Assembly (NCBI GenBank): GCA_001750625.1
Contig: MEIE01000005.1
Location: 1-47,075 of the forward strand
DNA length: 47,075 bases
Reading direction: 5' to 3'
Source: Candidatus Amphirhobacter heronislandensis
GTDB lineage: Bacteria; Pseudomonadota; Gammaproteobacteria; Tethybacterales; Tethybacteraceae
Under the pieces are notes generated by a model. The model saw nothing but the letters and a program-made list of their open reading frames with translations, was not told where the DNA came from and did no database searches. Of this stretch, positions 28,921-36,832 are shown piece after piece; position 1 is the stretch's first letter; each line of letters begins with the position of its first letter. Both the position numbers and the translations under genes were made by a program.

Positions 28921-31900
28921 GCGCTTCAGGCGTGCGCTGCCGCGCGATGCCGCTGAGCCTGAGCGAGGAGCTCAACGCCGGCTCGTGCCGCAGCCTGCTG
29001 CTGAGCGACGTGATCGCGCGGCTGCGCCGCATGCAGGGCGAGCGGGTCGAGCCGGGCGCCAGCTGGGACAGCTTCGGGGCGGGCGTGCACATCGCGGCCA
29101 AGAACGAGGGCCTCGCGCCGCAGACCTACGTGCGCCGGACCATCGCCGCGCACCGCAGCGCGCTCGAGCGCCTCGACCTGCTGCTCGATCCCGGCGCCAT
29201 GCTCGACACCAGCGACCCGGCGCACGTCAAGTGGATCCAGGAGCTGTTCGTCCTGCTGTGGCGGGAGCGGCCGGCGACGCTGAACGAGGCCAAGGCGCAC
29301 AGCCACGCCTACTGGGATCCGGGGACCAAGAGCAACCTGGCGCTCAAGCAGATCGTCAACGGCCGCGGCTTCTTCTCGGGCATGCTGATCGAGATCCGCG
29401 AGGCCAGCTCCTACGAGATCCCGGTCTCGGTGGAACTGGGCGAGCGGCTGCTGGCCGGCCTCGAGCGCCTGGTCGGCTGGGACGACTTCGTCAAGAGCAT
29501 GCAGCGCGAGAGCGTCGGCCTCGAGGACGGCCTGCGCATGAGCTTCGGCCTTTTCGATCCGGCCCACCGCCGGCTGGAGCCGCTGGAGATCTTCACCTCG
29601 CGGCCGGACACCCTGCTCGGGACGACCTTCATCGCGGTCGCGGCCGACCATCCGCTGGCGCGGCGCATCGCGCACGACAGCGCCGCGGTCCGCGCCTTCC
29701 GCGAGGAGGTGATGCGGCCCGAGTACGCCTACCAGCGCCTCGGCGACGACAAGAGCCGCGACGGCGTCGAGCTCGGCGTGTACGCGGTCAACCCGGTCAA
29801 CGGCGACCACATCCCGGTGTGGGCGACCAACTTCGTGGTCGCGGGCTACGGCACCGGCGCGGCGCTGGGCATCCCGGGCCACGACCTGCGCAACCATCAT
29901 TTCGCGCTGCGCCACAACCTGCCGATCCGCCGGGTCGCGGTCGAGGACGGCGCCGACCCGACCGCCCCGATCAACTCGCCCTACGTCCACAAGCAGGGCC
30001 GCGCGGTCAACAGCGGCGCGCTGGACGCGGCGATCAACCGCCGCAAGAGCAGGCTGCGGCGCGAGGGCAACGACGGCGGCGGCGCCAGCCTGCGCGCCAA
30101 GCAGGACTGGGACCGCGGCGTCGCCGAGGAGGTGATCGCCTTCCTGGCCGAGCGCGGGGTCGATGCCACGCCGGCGACGATGGCGCGGCTGCGCGGCTGG
30201 AAGATCAGCCAGCAGGACTGCTGGGGCTATCCGGTGCCGCTGGTCCACTGCGAGGCCTGCGGGACCGTGCCGGTGCCGGCCGCCGAGCTGCCGCTGATGC
30301 CGCCGAAGTACGCCGAAGGCAAGGAGCTGCTGAGCGACTACCCGGCCTTCATCGCCTGCCGCTGCCCGCGCTGCGGCGGCAAGGCCGAGCGCGACGCCGA
30401 CACGCTGTCGAGCTATTTCGACGCCGCGGTCCAGCATCTCGCGGCCGGCGGCAAGAACATGACGTGGCGCGGCAAGGCCAAAGCGCGGCCGGTGGACTAC
30501 TACTGCTGCGGGGTCGAGCACGCCACCAACCATCTGCTGACGGCGCGCGTCATCCAGCGGCTGCTGGCGCAGGCGGGCCGGCTGGCCGGCGCGGCCGAGC
30601 CCTTCGCCGCGCTGCTGTGCCAGGGCACGGTGCTGAACTACGGCCTGCCGATGGCGCCGGGCTACGGCAACGCGGTGAGCGTCGCGAGCCTGCTGGACGC
30701 CTACGGCGCCGACCTGCTGCGGCTGTACGTCGCGACCGCGGCCGATCCGCGCCACCCGCTGCACTGGGACGAAAGCCGGCTGCTGGCGCTGCAGGGCGTC
30801 ATCGACGGCAAGGACCTCGCGGCGCTGCGGCGCGGCCGCCTGCGCGGGCTCAAGGCGGACAAGGTGGCGAACATGCTGAGCCCGCGGGAGCTGCGCCGGC
30901 TGCGCGAGGGCCTGCTGGGCCCCGAGGAATACGGCCTGCTGCTGCGCGACCGCCTGCCGGCGGCGCGGCTGCGCAAGGTCAAAAAAATCATCGGCGTAAG
31001 CGAGCTGGCGCGGCTGCGCGAAGGCATGTTCAGCGCCGCGCAGCTGCGGCGGCTGCGCAAGGGGGAGCTGACGCCGGCCGAGCAGGCCGCGGCGGCGGCA
31101 GAGTTCGACGCGCTGGAGCTGCGGCGGCTGCGGGACGGCCTGCTCGAGCGGCACGAGTTCGCCGCCCTGCTGCGCGGCGAACTGCCCGCCAAGCGCCTGG
31201 GCCAGGTCCAGCGCCACTGGCCGGCGGCGCTGCTCGCGAAGCTGCGCGCCAGCGGCGCCGACCCGGCCGACGCGGCCGCCGTCGCCGAGCTGCAGGAAAA
31301 GATCCTGACCCCGCTCGAACTGGTGGACGCTTTGCGGCAGGAGCAGCGGCTCGCGGCCGAGCGCAAGGCGCGGACGGTGCTGCGCGACGCCGACGTCCAG
31401 CGCCTGCGCGGCGGCCTGCTCGACCGCGGCGAGTGGAAACGGCTGCGCCAGGGCAAGCTCGCCGGCGCGAAGATGAAGGCGGCCAGGGAGCTGGCCGGCG
31501 AAGACGGGCTGGCGCGCATGCGCGGCGGCCTGCTCGACGAGGACGAGTTCGCCGCGCTGCTCGCCGGCAAGCTGCCGGCGGCCAGGCGGGCGCGGGCGGC
31601 GAAGCTGGTGGGCGAGGCGGCGCTGCGGCGCCTGCGGGCGGCGCGCGGCGCGCTGGCGCGGCTGCCGTTGCTGGAGAAGATCATGCCGGCGGAGCGCCTG
31701 TTCGGGACGCTGGCGGCCGGCGAGCCGGACGCCGGGCTGCGCCGGCGCCTGCTGGCCGTGCTCGACGCCAAGGAGCTCGCCAGCCTGCGGCAGGCGGCGG
31801 CCGCCCTGCCGGCGGACGGCTGGGTCCGGCTGACGGCCTTCGTCGACGAGCGGCGCATGGCGCGGCTGTGCGGCTTCGTGCCGGCCGCGAAGGAGAACAA

Positions 31901-32711
31901 ACTGGCGCGGCTGCTGGACGCGGTCGAGCTCAGGAGGCTGCGCGAGGAGGCGCGGCCGCGGCCGCCATTGCTGCGCTTCTTGCCGCCGGCGCGGATGGAC
32001 CGGCTGTGCGGCTTCATCGACGAAAGCAAGATGGACCGGCTGGTCAACCACCTCGACCCCGAGCGCATGGAGCTGCTGCTCGGCTTCACCGGCGCGCTGC
32101 GCGACCTGTTCGCGCGCAAGGACGCGGTCATCCGCGCCGGCGCGCGCCCGGACCCCGCCGATCCGCGCCGCGACGAGCTGCGGCGCGTCCTGCAGGCGCT
32201 CGGCTCCTGCTACGGCCTGGACCGGCGCCACGGCGTCCCCGAGCCGCAGCGCGCGCTGCCGCGCCTGCGCGAGCTCGCCGCGCTGCTCGAGACCGCATGC
32301 GACCCGGCCGACGCCGCGGACGCGGGTTTCGCCCGCGAGGCGGCGCGCGCCCTGCTGCTAGCGGCGCACCCCCTGCTCCCGGGCCTGACGGCCGAGCTGT
32401 GGGCCGCGGCCGGCTTCAAGGGCCAGCCGCTCGACGCGCCCTGGCCGCAGGTCGCCGCGCGCAAGGGCAAAGCGCGGGCGCGGCAAACCTGCATCATCCA
32501 GGAAAACGGCGCCAAGCGGCTCGTCACCGAGCACGAGGCCGGCCTGGCCGCGGCGCAGGCCAAGCGGCTGGCGCGGCGGGAGATGGCAAGATACGTCCAT
32601 GACCGCGGCTACCCGAGCTACCCGCGGCCGGGCGAGCGCATCCTCCGGACCGAGCACGTCGAGCGGCCGCACGAGACGGTGATCAACTTCGTCCTGGGGC
32701 CGGCGCGATGA
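28917..32711 (+). CDS. Giant LeuRS-like pseudoenzyme with inserted helical repeats
   Basis: The 1264-residue protein aligns with LeuRS over both ends. At residues 20-23 NAGS replaces HIGH; the following SDVIARLRRMQG matches GDVWARHKRMQG of LeuRS. The editing fold is kept (TSRPDTLLGTTFIAV at 227-241; GIPGHDLRN ending at 326), but the conserved last Asp is Asn. Zinc pairs CEACG and CPRCG remain. PMAPG (578-582) replaces KMSKS. Residues about 633-1065 are an Arg/Leu-rich helical insertion; after it come an anticodon-domain remnant (HPLLPGLTAELWAAAGF) and a C-terminal domain ending in VINFVLG. Aminoacylation is therefore unlikely; tRNA-Leu or LeuRS binding is an inference. Overlaps leuS and lptE by 4 nt each. 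Confidence 0.9.
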   Translation: MSASGVRCRAMPLSLSEELNAGSCRSLLLSDVIARLRRMQGERVEPGASWDSFGAGVHIAAKNEGLAPQTYVRRTIAAHRSALERLDLLLDPGAMLDTSDPAHVKWIQELFVLLWRERPATLNEAKAHSHAYWDPGTKSNLALKQIVNGRGFFSGMLIEIREASSYEIPVSVELGERLLAGLERLVGWDDFVKSMQRESVGLEDGLRMSFGLFDPAHRRLEPLEIFTSRPDTLLGTTFIAVAADHPLARRIAHDSAAVRAFREEVMRPEYAYQRLGDDKSRDGVELGVYAVNPVNGDHIPVWATNFVVAGYGTGAALGIPGHDLRNHHFALRHNLPIRRVAVEDGADPTAPINSPYVHKQGRAVNSGALDAAINRRKSRLRREGNDGGGASLRAKQDWDRGVAEEVIAFLAERGVDATPATMARLRGWKISQQDCWGYPVPLVHCEACGTVPVPAAELPLMPPKYAEGKELLSDYPAFIACRCPRCGGKAERDADTLSSYFDAAVQHLAAGGKNMTWRGKAKARPVDYYCCGVEHATNHLLTARVIQRLLAQAGRLAGAAEPFAALLCQGTVLNYGLPMAPGYGNAVSVASLLDAYGADLLRLYVATAADPRHPLHWDESRLLALQGVIDGKDLAALRRGRLRGLKADKVANMLSPRELRRLREGLLGPEEYGLLLRDRLPAARLRKVKKIIGVSELARLREGMFSAAQLRRLRKGELTPAEQAAAAAEFDALELRRLRDGLLERHEFAALLRGELPAKRLGQVQRHWPAALLAKLRASGADPADAAAVAELQEKILTPLELVDALRQEQRLAAERKARTVLRDADVQRLRGGLLDRGEWKRLRQGKLAGAKMKAARELAGEDGLARMRGGLLDEDEFAALLAGKLPAARRARAAKLVGEAALRRLRAARGALARLPLLEKIMPAERLFGTLAAGEPDAGLRRRLLAVLDAKELASLRQAAAALPADGWVRLTAFVDERRMARLCGFVPAAKENKLARLLDAVELRRLREEARPRPPLLRFLPPARMDRLCGFIDESKMDRLVNHLDPERMELLLGFTGALRDLFARKDAVIRAGARPDPADPRRDELRRVLQALGSCYGLDRRHGVPEPQRALPRLRELAALLETACDPADAADAGFAREAARALLLAAHPLLPGLTAELWAAAGFKGQPLDAPWPQVAARKGKARARQTCIIQENGAKRLVTEHEAGLAAAQAKRLARREMARYVHDRGYPSYPRPGERILRTEHVERPHETVINFVLGPAR
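30813..32111 (+). repeat. Protein repeat array in the LeuRS-like gene (38-residue / 114-bp period, then a second type)
   Basis: A half unit (residues 633-657) precedes six units starting at residues 658, 696, 734, 772, 826 and 864 (nt 30888, 31002, 31116, 31230, 31392, 31506). Five are exactly 38 residues; the fourth is 38 plus a 16-residue insertion. The shared pattern is xLxRLRxGLLxxxEF, then xxLLxGxLPAxRxx and a variable end. Residues about 902-1065 carry a diverged type around RMARLCGFV and RMDRLCGFI with LDPERMELLLGF. The units look like two-helix solenoid repeats. The strict phase suggests internal tandem duplication. Confidence 0.85.
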
Positions 32712-33160
32712 GGCGCGCGCTGCTGGCGGCGGCGCTGCTGCTGGCGGGCTGCGGCCTGCAGGCCTACGACCCGCGCGGCCTCGGCGCCGGGCCCTTCGAG
32801 ATCGACGCCGACAGCCCCGCGCTGGCCGCCGACCTGCGGCTGCGCATCGCCCGCCTCGAGGCGGCCGGCGGCCGGCCGATGCGGCTGCGGCTGGACGAGG
32901 GCTTCAGCAGCGGCCTCGCCTCGCGCGTCATCAAGGGCCACGCGACCAAGCGCGAGCTGCGCTACGAGCTCAGCTACGTCCTGTACGAGAACGGCGCCGA
33001 GCTGCACCGCGGCGACTTCAGCGCCAGCCAGGTCCTCGACAACGACGAGACCCTGCACCGCGCCAACCTGCTGAGCGACGAGCGCTTCATCGAGCAGGCG
33101 CGGCTGCGCGGCATCGACTACCTGCTCGTGGACCTGCGGCGGCGGCTCGGCGGCCTGTGA
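32708..33160 (+). CDS. lptE: LPS-assembly lipoprotein LptE
   Basis: LptE plugs the LptD barrel and helps deliver LPS to the outer leaflet. The 150 residues start with a lipoprotein signal peptide ending in the lipobox LLAGC (Cys 17). They contain the typical ELRYELSYVLYENG beta strands and end in the DYLLVDLRRRL helix. The ATG overlaps the stop of the LeuRS-like gene (ATGA), and holA starts at GTG on its own stop. Sequence conservation in this family is low, so position between leuS-type genes and holA carries much of the weight. Confidence 0.9.
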   Translation: MRRALLAAALLLAGCGLQAYDPRGLGAGPFEIDADSPALAADLRLRIARLEAAGGRPMRLRLDEGFSSGLASRVIKGHATKRELRYELSYVLYENGAELHRGDFSASQVLDNDETLHRANLLSDERFIEQARLRGIDYLLVDLRRRLGGL

Positions 33161-34170
33161 TCGACAGCGAAAAGCTTGGGAGGCACCTCGCCGAGGACGA
33201 GCTGGCCCCGGCCTACCTGGTCACCAGCGACCAGCCCTACCTGCAGGGCCAGGACCGCGACGCGCTGCGGGCCGCCTTCGCCTGCGAGGAGCGGCACCTG
33301 TTCTTCGGCGACGCCAAGGACGCGGTCGCCGAGGCCGCCGCCGTCGCCGCGACCGGCAGCCTGTTCAGCTCGTCGGTGCTGGTCGAGCTGCTGTATCCCG
33401 GCGAGATCGCCGAAAAGGCCGCGGCCGAGCTCGTCGAGCTCGCCGAAACGGCCGCCGCGAACAATGTCAGGCTGCTGGTCGGCTGCGCCGGCCTGAGCCG
33501 GCCGCGGAACTGGAAAAATCCCGCGCGGCTCGAGGAGGCCTTCACGCGGGTCAACCTCGCCGAGATCCCGGCGGCCCGGCTCGCGGGCTGGATCGAATCC
33601 CGCGCGACGCGCCTGGGCCTGCGGCTCGACCGCGAGGCCGCCGGCCTGCTGGCCGAGCTGCACGAGGGCAACCCCGACATGGCCGCGATGGAGCTCGAGA
33701 AGCTGCTGCTGCGGCACGGCGAGGAGCCGGTGGGCCTGGCCGAGCTGCAGGGCGGCGACGGCGCCGACCACAGCATCGACAGCGTCTTCAGCCTCAACGG
33801 CCACCTGGCGCGCTGCGACGCCCGCCGGACCATCCGGGCGCTGCGGCACTTCCGCGCGACCCGCGAGGAGCCGACCCTCGTGGTCTGGAGCCTGGCCTCG
33901 CAGATCCGGGCGATGCGGGCGATGCAGGAGCGGACCAAGGCCTGGGGCTTTTTCCCGCCGGCGACGCGGCGGGCGATGCAGGACCTCGCGCGGCGGATGC
34001 CGCCCGCGCATTTATTAGAATTGAACGCCGCTTTAAGCCGTGCCGACCTTGCCGCCAAGGGCCTGCTCGGCCCCGGCGGCGACATCTGGCTCATCCTCGA
34101 ACGCTTCTGCGCCGCCTTCATCTATGCCGCCAAGCATGGCCGCCTCGTCCGCAAGCTCATCCGCAGCTGA
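33157..34170 (+). CDS. holA: DNA polymerase III delta subunit
   Basis: HolA is the clamp-loader subunit that opens the beta sliding clamp. The 337 residues show the family's N-terminal pattern (LAPAYLVTSDQPYLQGQDRDALRAA), the FFGDAK and GSLFSSSVLVEL segments, and a C-terminal helical domain with ALRHFRATREEPTLVVWSL. The start is GTG 33157, overlapping the lptE stop by 4 nt. Its 3' end overlaps proA by about 35 nt and contains a possible internal promoter. Confidence 0.95.
   Translation: MIDSEKLGRHLAEDELAPAYLVTSDQPYLQGQDRDALRAAFACEERHLFFGDAKDAVAEAAAVAATGSLFSSSVLVELLYPGEIAEKAAAELVELAETAAANNVRLLVGCAGLSRPRNWKNPARLEEAFTRVNLAEIPAARLAGWIESRATRLGLRLDREAAGLLAELHEGNPDMAAMELEKLLLRHGEEPVGLAELQGGDGADHSIDSVFSLNGHLARCDARRTIRALRHFRATREEPTLVVWSLASQIRAMRAMQERTKAWGFFPPATRRAMQDLARRMPPAHLLELNAALSRADLAAKGLLGPGGDIWLILERFCAAFIYAAKHGRLVRKLIRS
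34016..34021 (+). promoter_or_regulatory. Possible internal -10 box in holA ahead of proA
   Basis: TAGAAT stands out in a locally AT-rich patch within the holA coding region, about 115 nt upstream of proA. No good -35 is visible. It could give proA-trkA-trkH their own transcript. Confidence 0.25.
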
Positions 34171-35407
34171 CCCCGCCGCGGCGCTCGACGCCCTCGTCGC
34201 CGCCAAGGGGCCCCTGGCCAGCTCGGCCGCCGCTCAGCGCGACGATGCCATCGAGCGCTTCGAGGCCAACCTCGAGCAGGCGCGGGCCGAGATCCAGGAG
34301 GCCAACGCCGCCGAATGCGCCCGGGCCGAGGCCGACGGCCTGAGCGCGCCCTTGCTGCGGCGCCTGCGCCTCGACGGCCGCCACTACGACGGCATGCTGG
34401 CGTCGCTGCGGGCGCTGCGCGCCCTGCCCGACCCCATCGGCGGCGTCTTCGATGAAAGCGAGCAGCCCTCGGGCATCACCACGGCGCGCATGCGGGTGCC
34501 GCTGGGGGTGATCTGCTTCATCTACGAATCGCGGCCGGCGGTGACCGCCGACGGCGCCGCGCTGTGCGTCAAGTCCGGCAACGCCGCCATCCTGCGCGGC
34601 GGCAAGGAGGCGCTGCAGAGCAACCTGCTGATCGCCGCCCAGATGGACCGGGCGCTGAAAGAAGCCGGCCTGCCGGCGGCGGTCGCGATGCTGCCGACCG
34701 CCGACCGGGCGCCGCTGGACGCCATCTTAGCCGACCCCCGCATCGACATGGTGATCCCGCGCGGCGGGCCGGGACTGGTGCGCAAGGTCAAGGAGACCGC
34801 GCGCTGCATGGTGCTCGCCCACCTCGACGGCAACTGCCACGTCTACGTCGCGGCCAGCGCCGACCTCGCGATGGCGCGGCGCATCGCCGTCAACGCCAAG
34901 ATCGGCAATCCGAGCACCTGCAACGCGGCCGAGTCGCTGCTGGTGCACGAGGACGCCGCGGCCGCATTGCTGCCGCCGCTGGCGGCCGAGCTCGCGGCAA
35001 AAGGCGTCGTCCTGCGCGGCTGCGAAGCGACCCGGGCGCTGCTTGGCGACGCGGCCGAGGCGGCGGCCGAGGAGGACTGGGGCCGCGAGTACCTCGACCT
35101 GGTCCTGTCGTGCAAAATCGTCCCGGACACCGCCGCGGCGATCGCCTGGATCAACCGCTACGGCTCGCACCACACCGACTGCATCGTGAGCGGAGACGCC
35201 GCCGAGCAGCAGCGCTTCTGCCGCGAGGTGGACTCGAGCTCGGTGCTGGTGAACACCTCGACCCGCTTCGCCGACGGCTACGAGTACGGCCTCGGCGCCG
35301 AGACCGGCATCTCGACCGGCAAGTTCCACGCCCGCGGCCCGGTGGGCCTCGAGGGCCTGACGACGGCCAAGTGGGTGGTCCGCAGCGCCGGCGCGGTCCG
35401 GGAGTGA
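34136..35407 (+). CDS. proA: Glutamate-5-semialdehyde dehydrogenase (gamma-glutamyl phosphate reductase)
   Basis: This NADPH-dependent enzyme makes glutamate semialdehyde for proline. Seen: RMRVPLGVICFIYESRP, KSGNAAILRGGKEA, the catalytic Cys in IGNPSTCNAAESLLVHEDA, and GRGP-like HARGPVGLEGLTTAKW near the end. ATG 34136 gives 423 residues; ATG 34124 four codons earlier is equally possible. Both overlap holA, so coupling is likely. The order holA-proA is common in Betaproteobacteria. proB is not in the window. trkA follows after 7 nt. Confidence 0.96.
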   Translation: MAASSASSSAADPAAALDALVAAKGPLASSAAAQRDDAIERFEANLEQARAEIQEANAAECARAEADGLSAPLLRRLRLDGRHYDGMLASLRALRALPDPIGGVFDESEQPSGITTARMRVPLGVICFIYESRPAVTADGAALCVKSGNAAILRGGKEALQSNLLIAAQMDRALKEAGLPAAVAMLPTADRAPLDAILADPRIDMVIPRGGPGLVRKVKETARCMVLAHLDGNCHVYVAASADLAMARRIAVNAKIGNPSTCNAAESLLVHEDAAAALLPPLAAELAAKGVVLRGCEATRALLGDAAEAAAEEDWGREYLDLVLSCKIVPDTAAAIAWINRYGSHHTDCIVSGDAAEQQRFCREVDSSSVLVNTSTRFADGYEYGLGAETGISTGKFHARGPVGLEGLTTAKWVVRSAGAVRE

Positions 35408-35414
35408 GGCGGCG

Positions 35415-36821
35415 ATGGCCGAGCACAGCACCGACCGCATCGTCATCCTCGGCGCGGGGCGCTTCGGCGGCAGCATCGCCGAGAGCCTGGCGAAGACCAA
35501 GGCGATCCTGACGATCGTCGACGTCGACCCCGACAACGTCAGCGCGCTGCGCGACCGCAACATCGACGCGCGCTTTTTGACCGGCGACGCGACCTCGCCC
35601 GCGCTGCTGCGCAAGGCCGGCTGCGAGGACGCCGACGCCATCCTGGCGCTGACCAACCACGACATCACCAACCTGGCGGCCTGCCACATCTGCAGCACGC
35701 TGTTCGAGTCGAGCCGCGCGGTGCGCATCGCCAAGCTCGGCAGCCAGGAGCTGGTCGCCGACCGCGAGCTGCTGGCGAAGTTCGGCGTGACGCTGGGCTA
35801 CAACCCCGAGGAGATGGTCGCCGAGGAGTTCGTCAAGATCCTGCAGTTCACCGGCACCCGCGCCGTCCACAGCTACTGGAACAACAGCGTCAACGTCTTC
35901 GTCATCGGCGTCGGCGAGGACGACGGCCTCGCCGGCCGGACCCTGGCCGAGCTGCGCGGCGCCGGCGACCCCAAGGCCTTCAGGGTGGCCGCCGCGATCC
36001 GGGACCGGGAGCACCTGCCGGTCGCCGACGAGCTCGCGCTGCGGGAGCAGGACGAGCTGGTGGTGGTCTCGCAGCGGGACGAAGGCATCAGCGCGGTCAA
36101 CCGGCTGCGCGGCGACCAGCGCAGCGACAGCCGCAAGGTCTTCATCGCCGGCGGCACGACGGTCGGGCGGGCGATCGCGCAGCGGATCGAGAGCCGCTAC
36201 AGCGTGACGATGATCGAGCCCAGCCAGACCGCCTGCGCCGAGATGATCCAGCACCTCAACCAGACGGTCGTCGACCACGGCAACCCGACCGACGCCAACA
36301 TCCTGCGCAACGAGAACATCGAGGACGCCTACTACTTCTGCGCGGTCACCGGCCGGGACGAGGAGAACATCCTGTCGGCGCTGCTGGCGAAGGACATGGG
36401 CTGCCGCAAGGCCGCGGTGCTGGTGCAGCAGAACTCCTACAACGACGTGCTCTTCCACCACCGCATCGACACGGTGCTGTCGCCGGCGAACATCACCATC
36501 GGCACGATGCTCAAAGAAATGAGCGAGCGCAGCCGCGAAAGCATCCAGCACGTCGGCGACCACGGCGCCCAGCTGGTCGAGTTCAGCGTCAACGACCAGG
36601 CCCCGATCGTCGGCTCGGCCTTCGCGGGCATCGACTGGCCCGCCAACGTCGTTCCCTGCGTCCTGAGCTCCCGCTCCAAGCGCGACGGCGGCGGCCGGGC
36701 CAGCCAGCTGTTCGCCGACAGCCAGCAGGTCGTCAAGGCCGGCGACCGCATCATCGTCTATGTGACCGACGGCGACAGCCGCAGCGTCAACCGCCTGCTG
36801 GACGTGCCCTTCTACGTCTGA
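35415..36821 (+). CDS. trkA: Trk potassium transporter regulatory subunit TrkA
   Basis: This cytoplasmic NAD(H)/nucleotide-binding regulator gates the TrkH channel. Its 468 residues contain two RCK units. The first Rossmann motif is ILGAGRFGGSIAESL near residue 13, with acidic strand end TIVDVDPDN. The second is FIAGGTTVGRAIAQRI at about residue 240, with TMIEPS. Each is followed by an RCK-C region. trkH begins 12 nt downstream, so channel and regulator are made together. Confidence 0.96.
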   Translation: MAEHSTDRIVILGAGRFGGSIAESLAKTKAILTIVDVDPDNVSALRDRNIDARFLTGDATSPALLRKAGCEDADAILALTNHDITNLAACHICSTLFESSRAVRIAKLGSQELVADRELLAKFGVTLGYNPEEMVAEEFVKILQFTGTRAVHSYWNNSVNVFVIGVGEDDGLAGRTLAELRGAGDPKAFRVAAAIRDREHLPVADELALREQDELVVVSQRDEGISAVNRLRGDQRSDSRKVFIAGGTTVGRAIAQRIESRYSVTMIEPSQTACAEMIQHLNQTVVDHGNPTDANILRNENIEDAYYFCAVTGRDEENILSALLAKDMGCRKAAVLVQQNSYNDVLFHHRIDTVLSPANITIGTMLKEMSERSRESIQHVGDHGAQLVEFSVNDQAPIVGSAFAGIDWPANVVPCVLSSRSKRDGGGRASQLFADSQQVVKAGDRIIVYVTDGDSRSVNRLLDVPFYV

Positions 36822-36832
36822 GGAAGCTCCCC

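Noticed and set aside
30888-31619. 114-bp periodicity as a CRISPR or minisatellite
   Set aside because: The period is a multiple of three, stays in frame, and is conserved at the protein level better than at the DNA level.
28926-32231. 1101-residue open frame antisense to the LeuRS-like gene
   Set aside because: Its repetitive Gln/Arg/Ala protein is a shadow of the 38-residue repeat on the other strand; no start context or family match.
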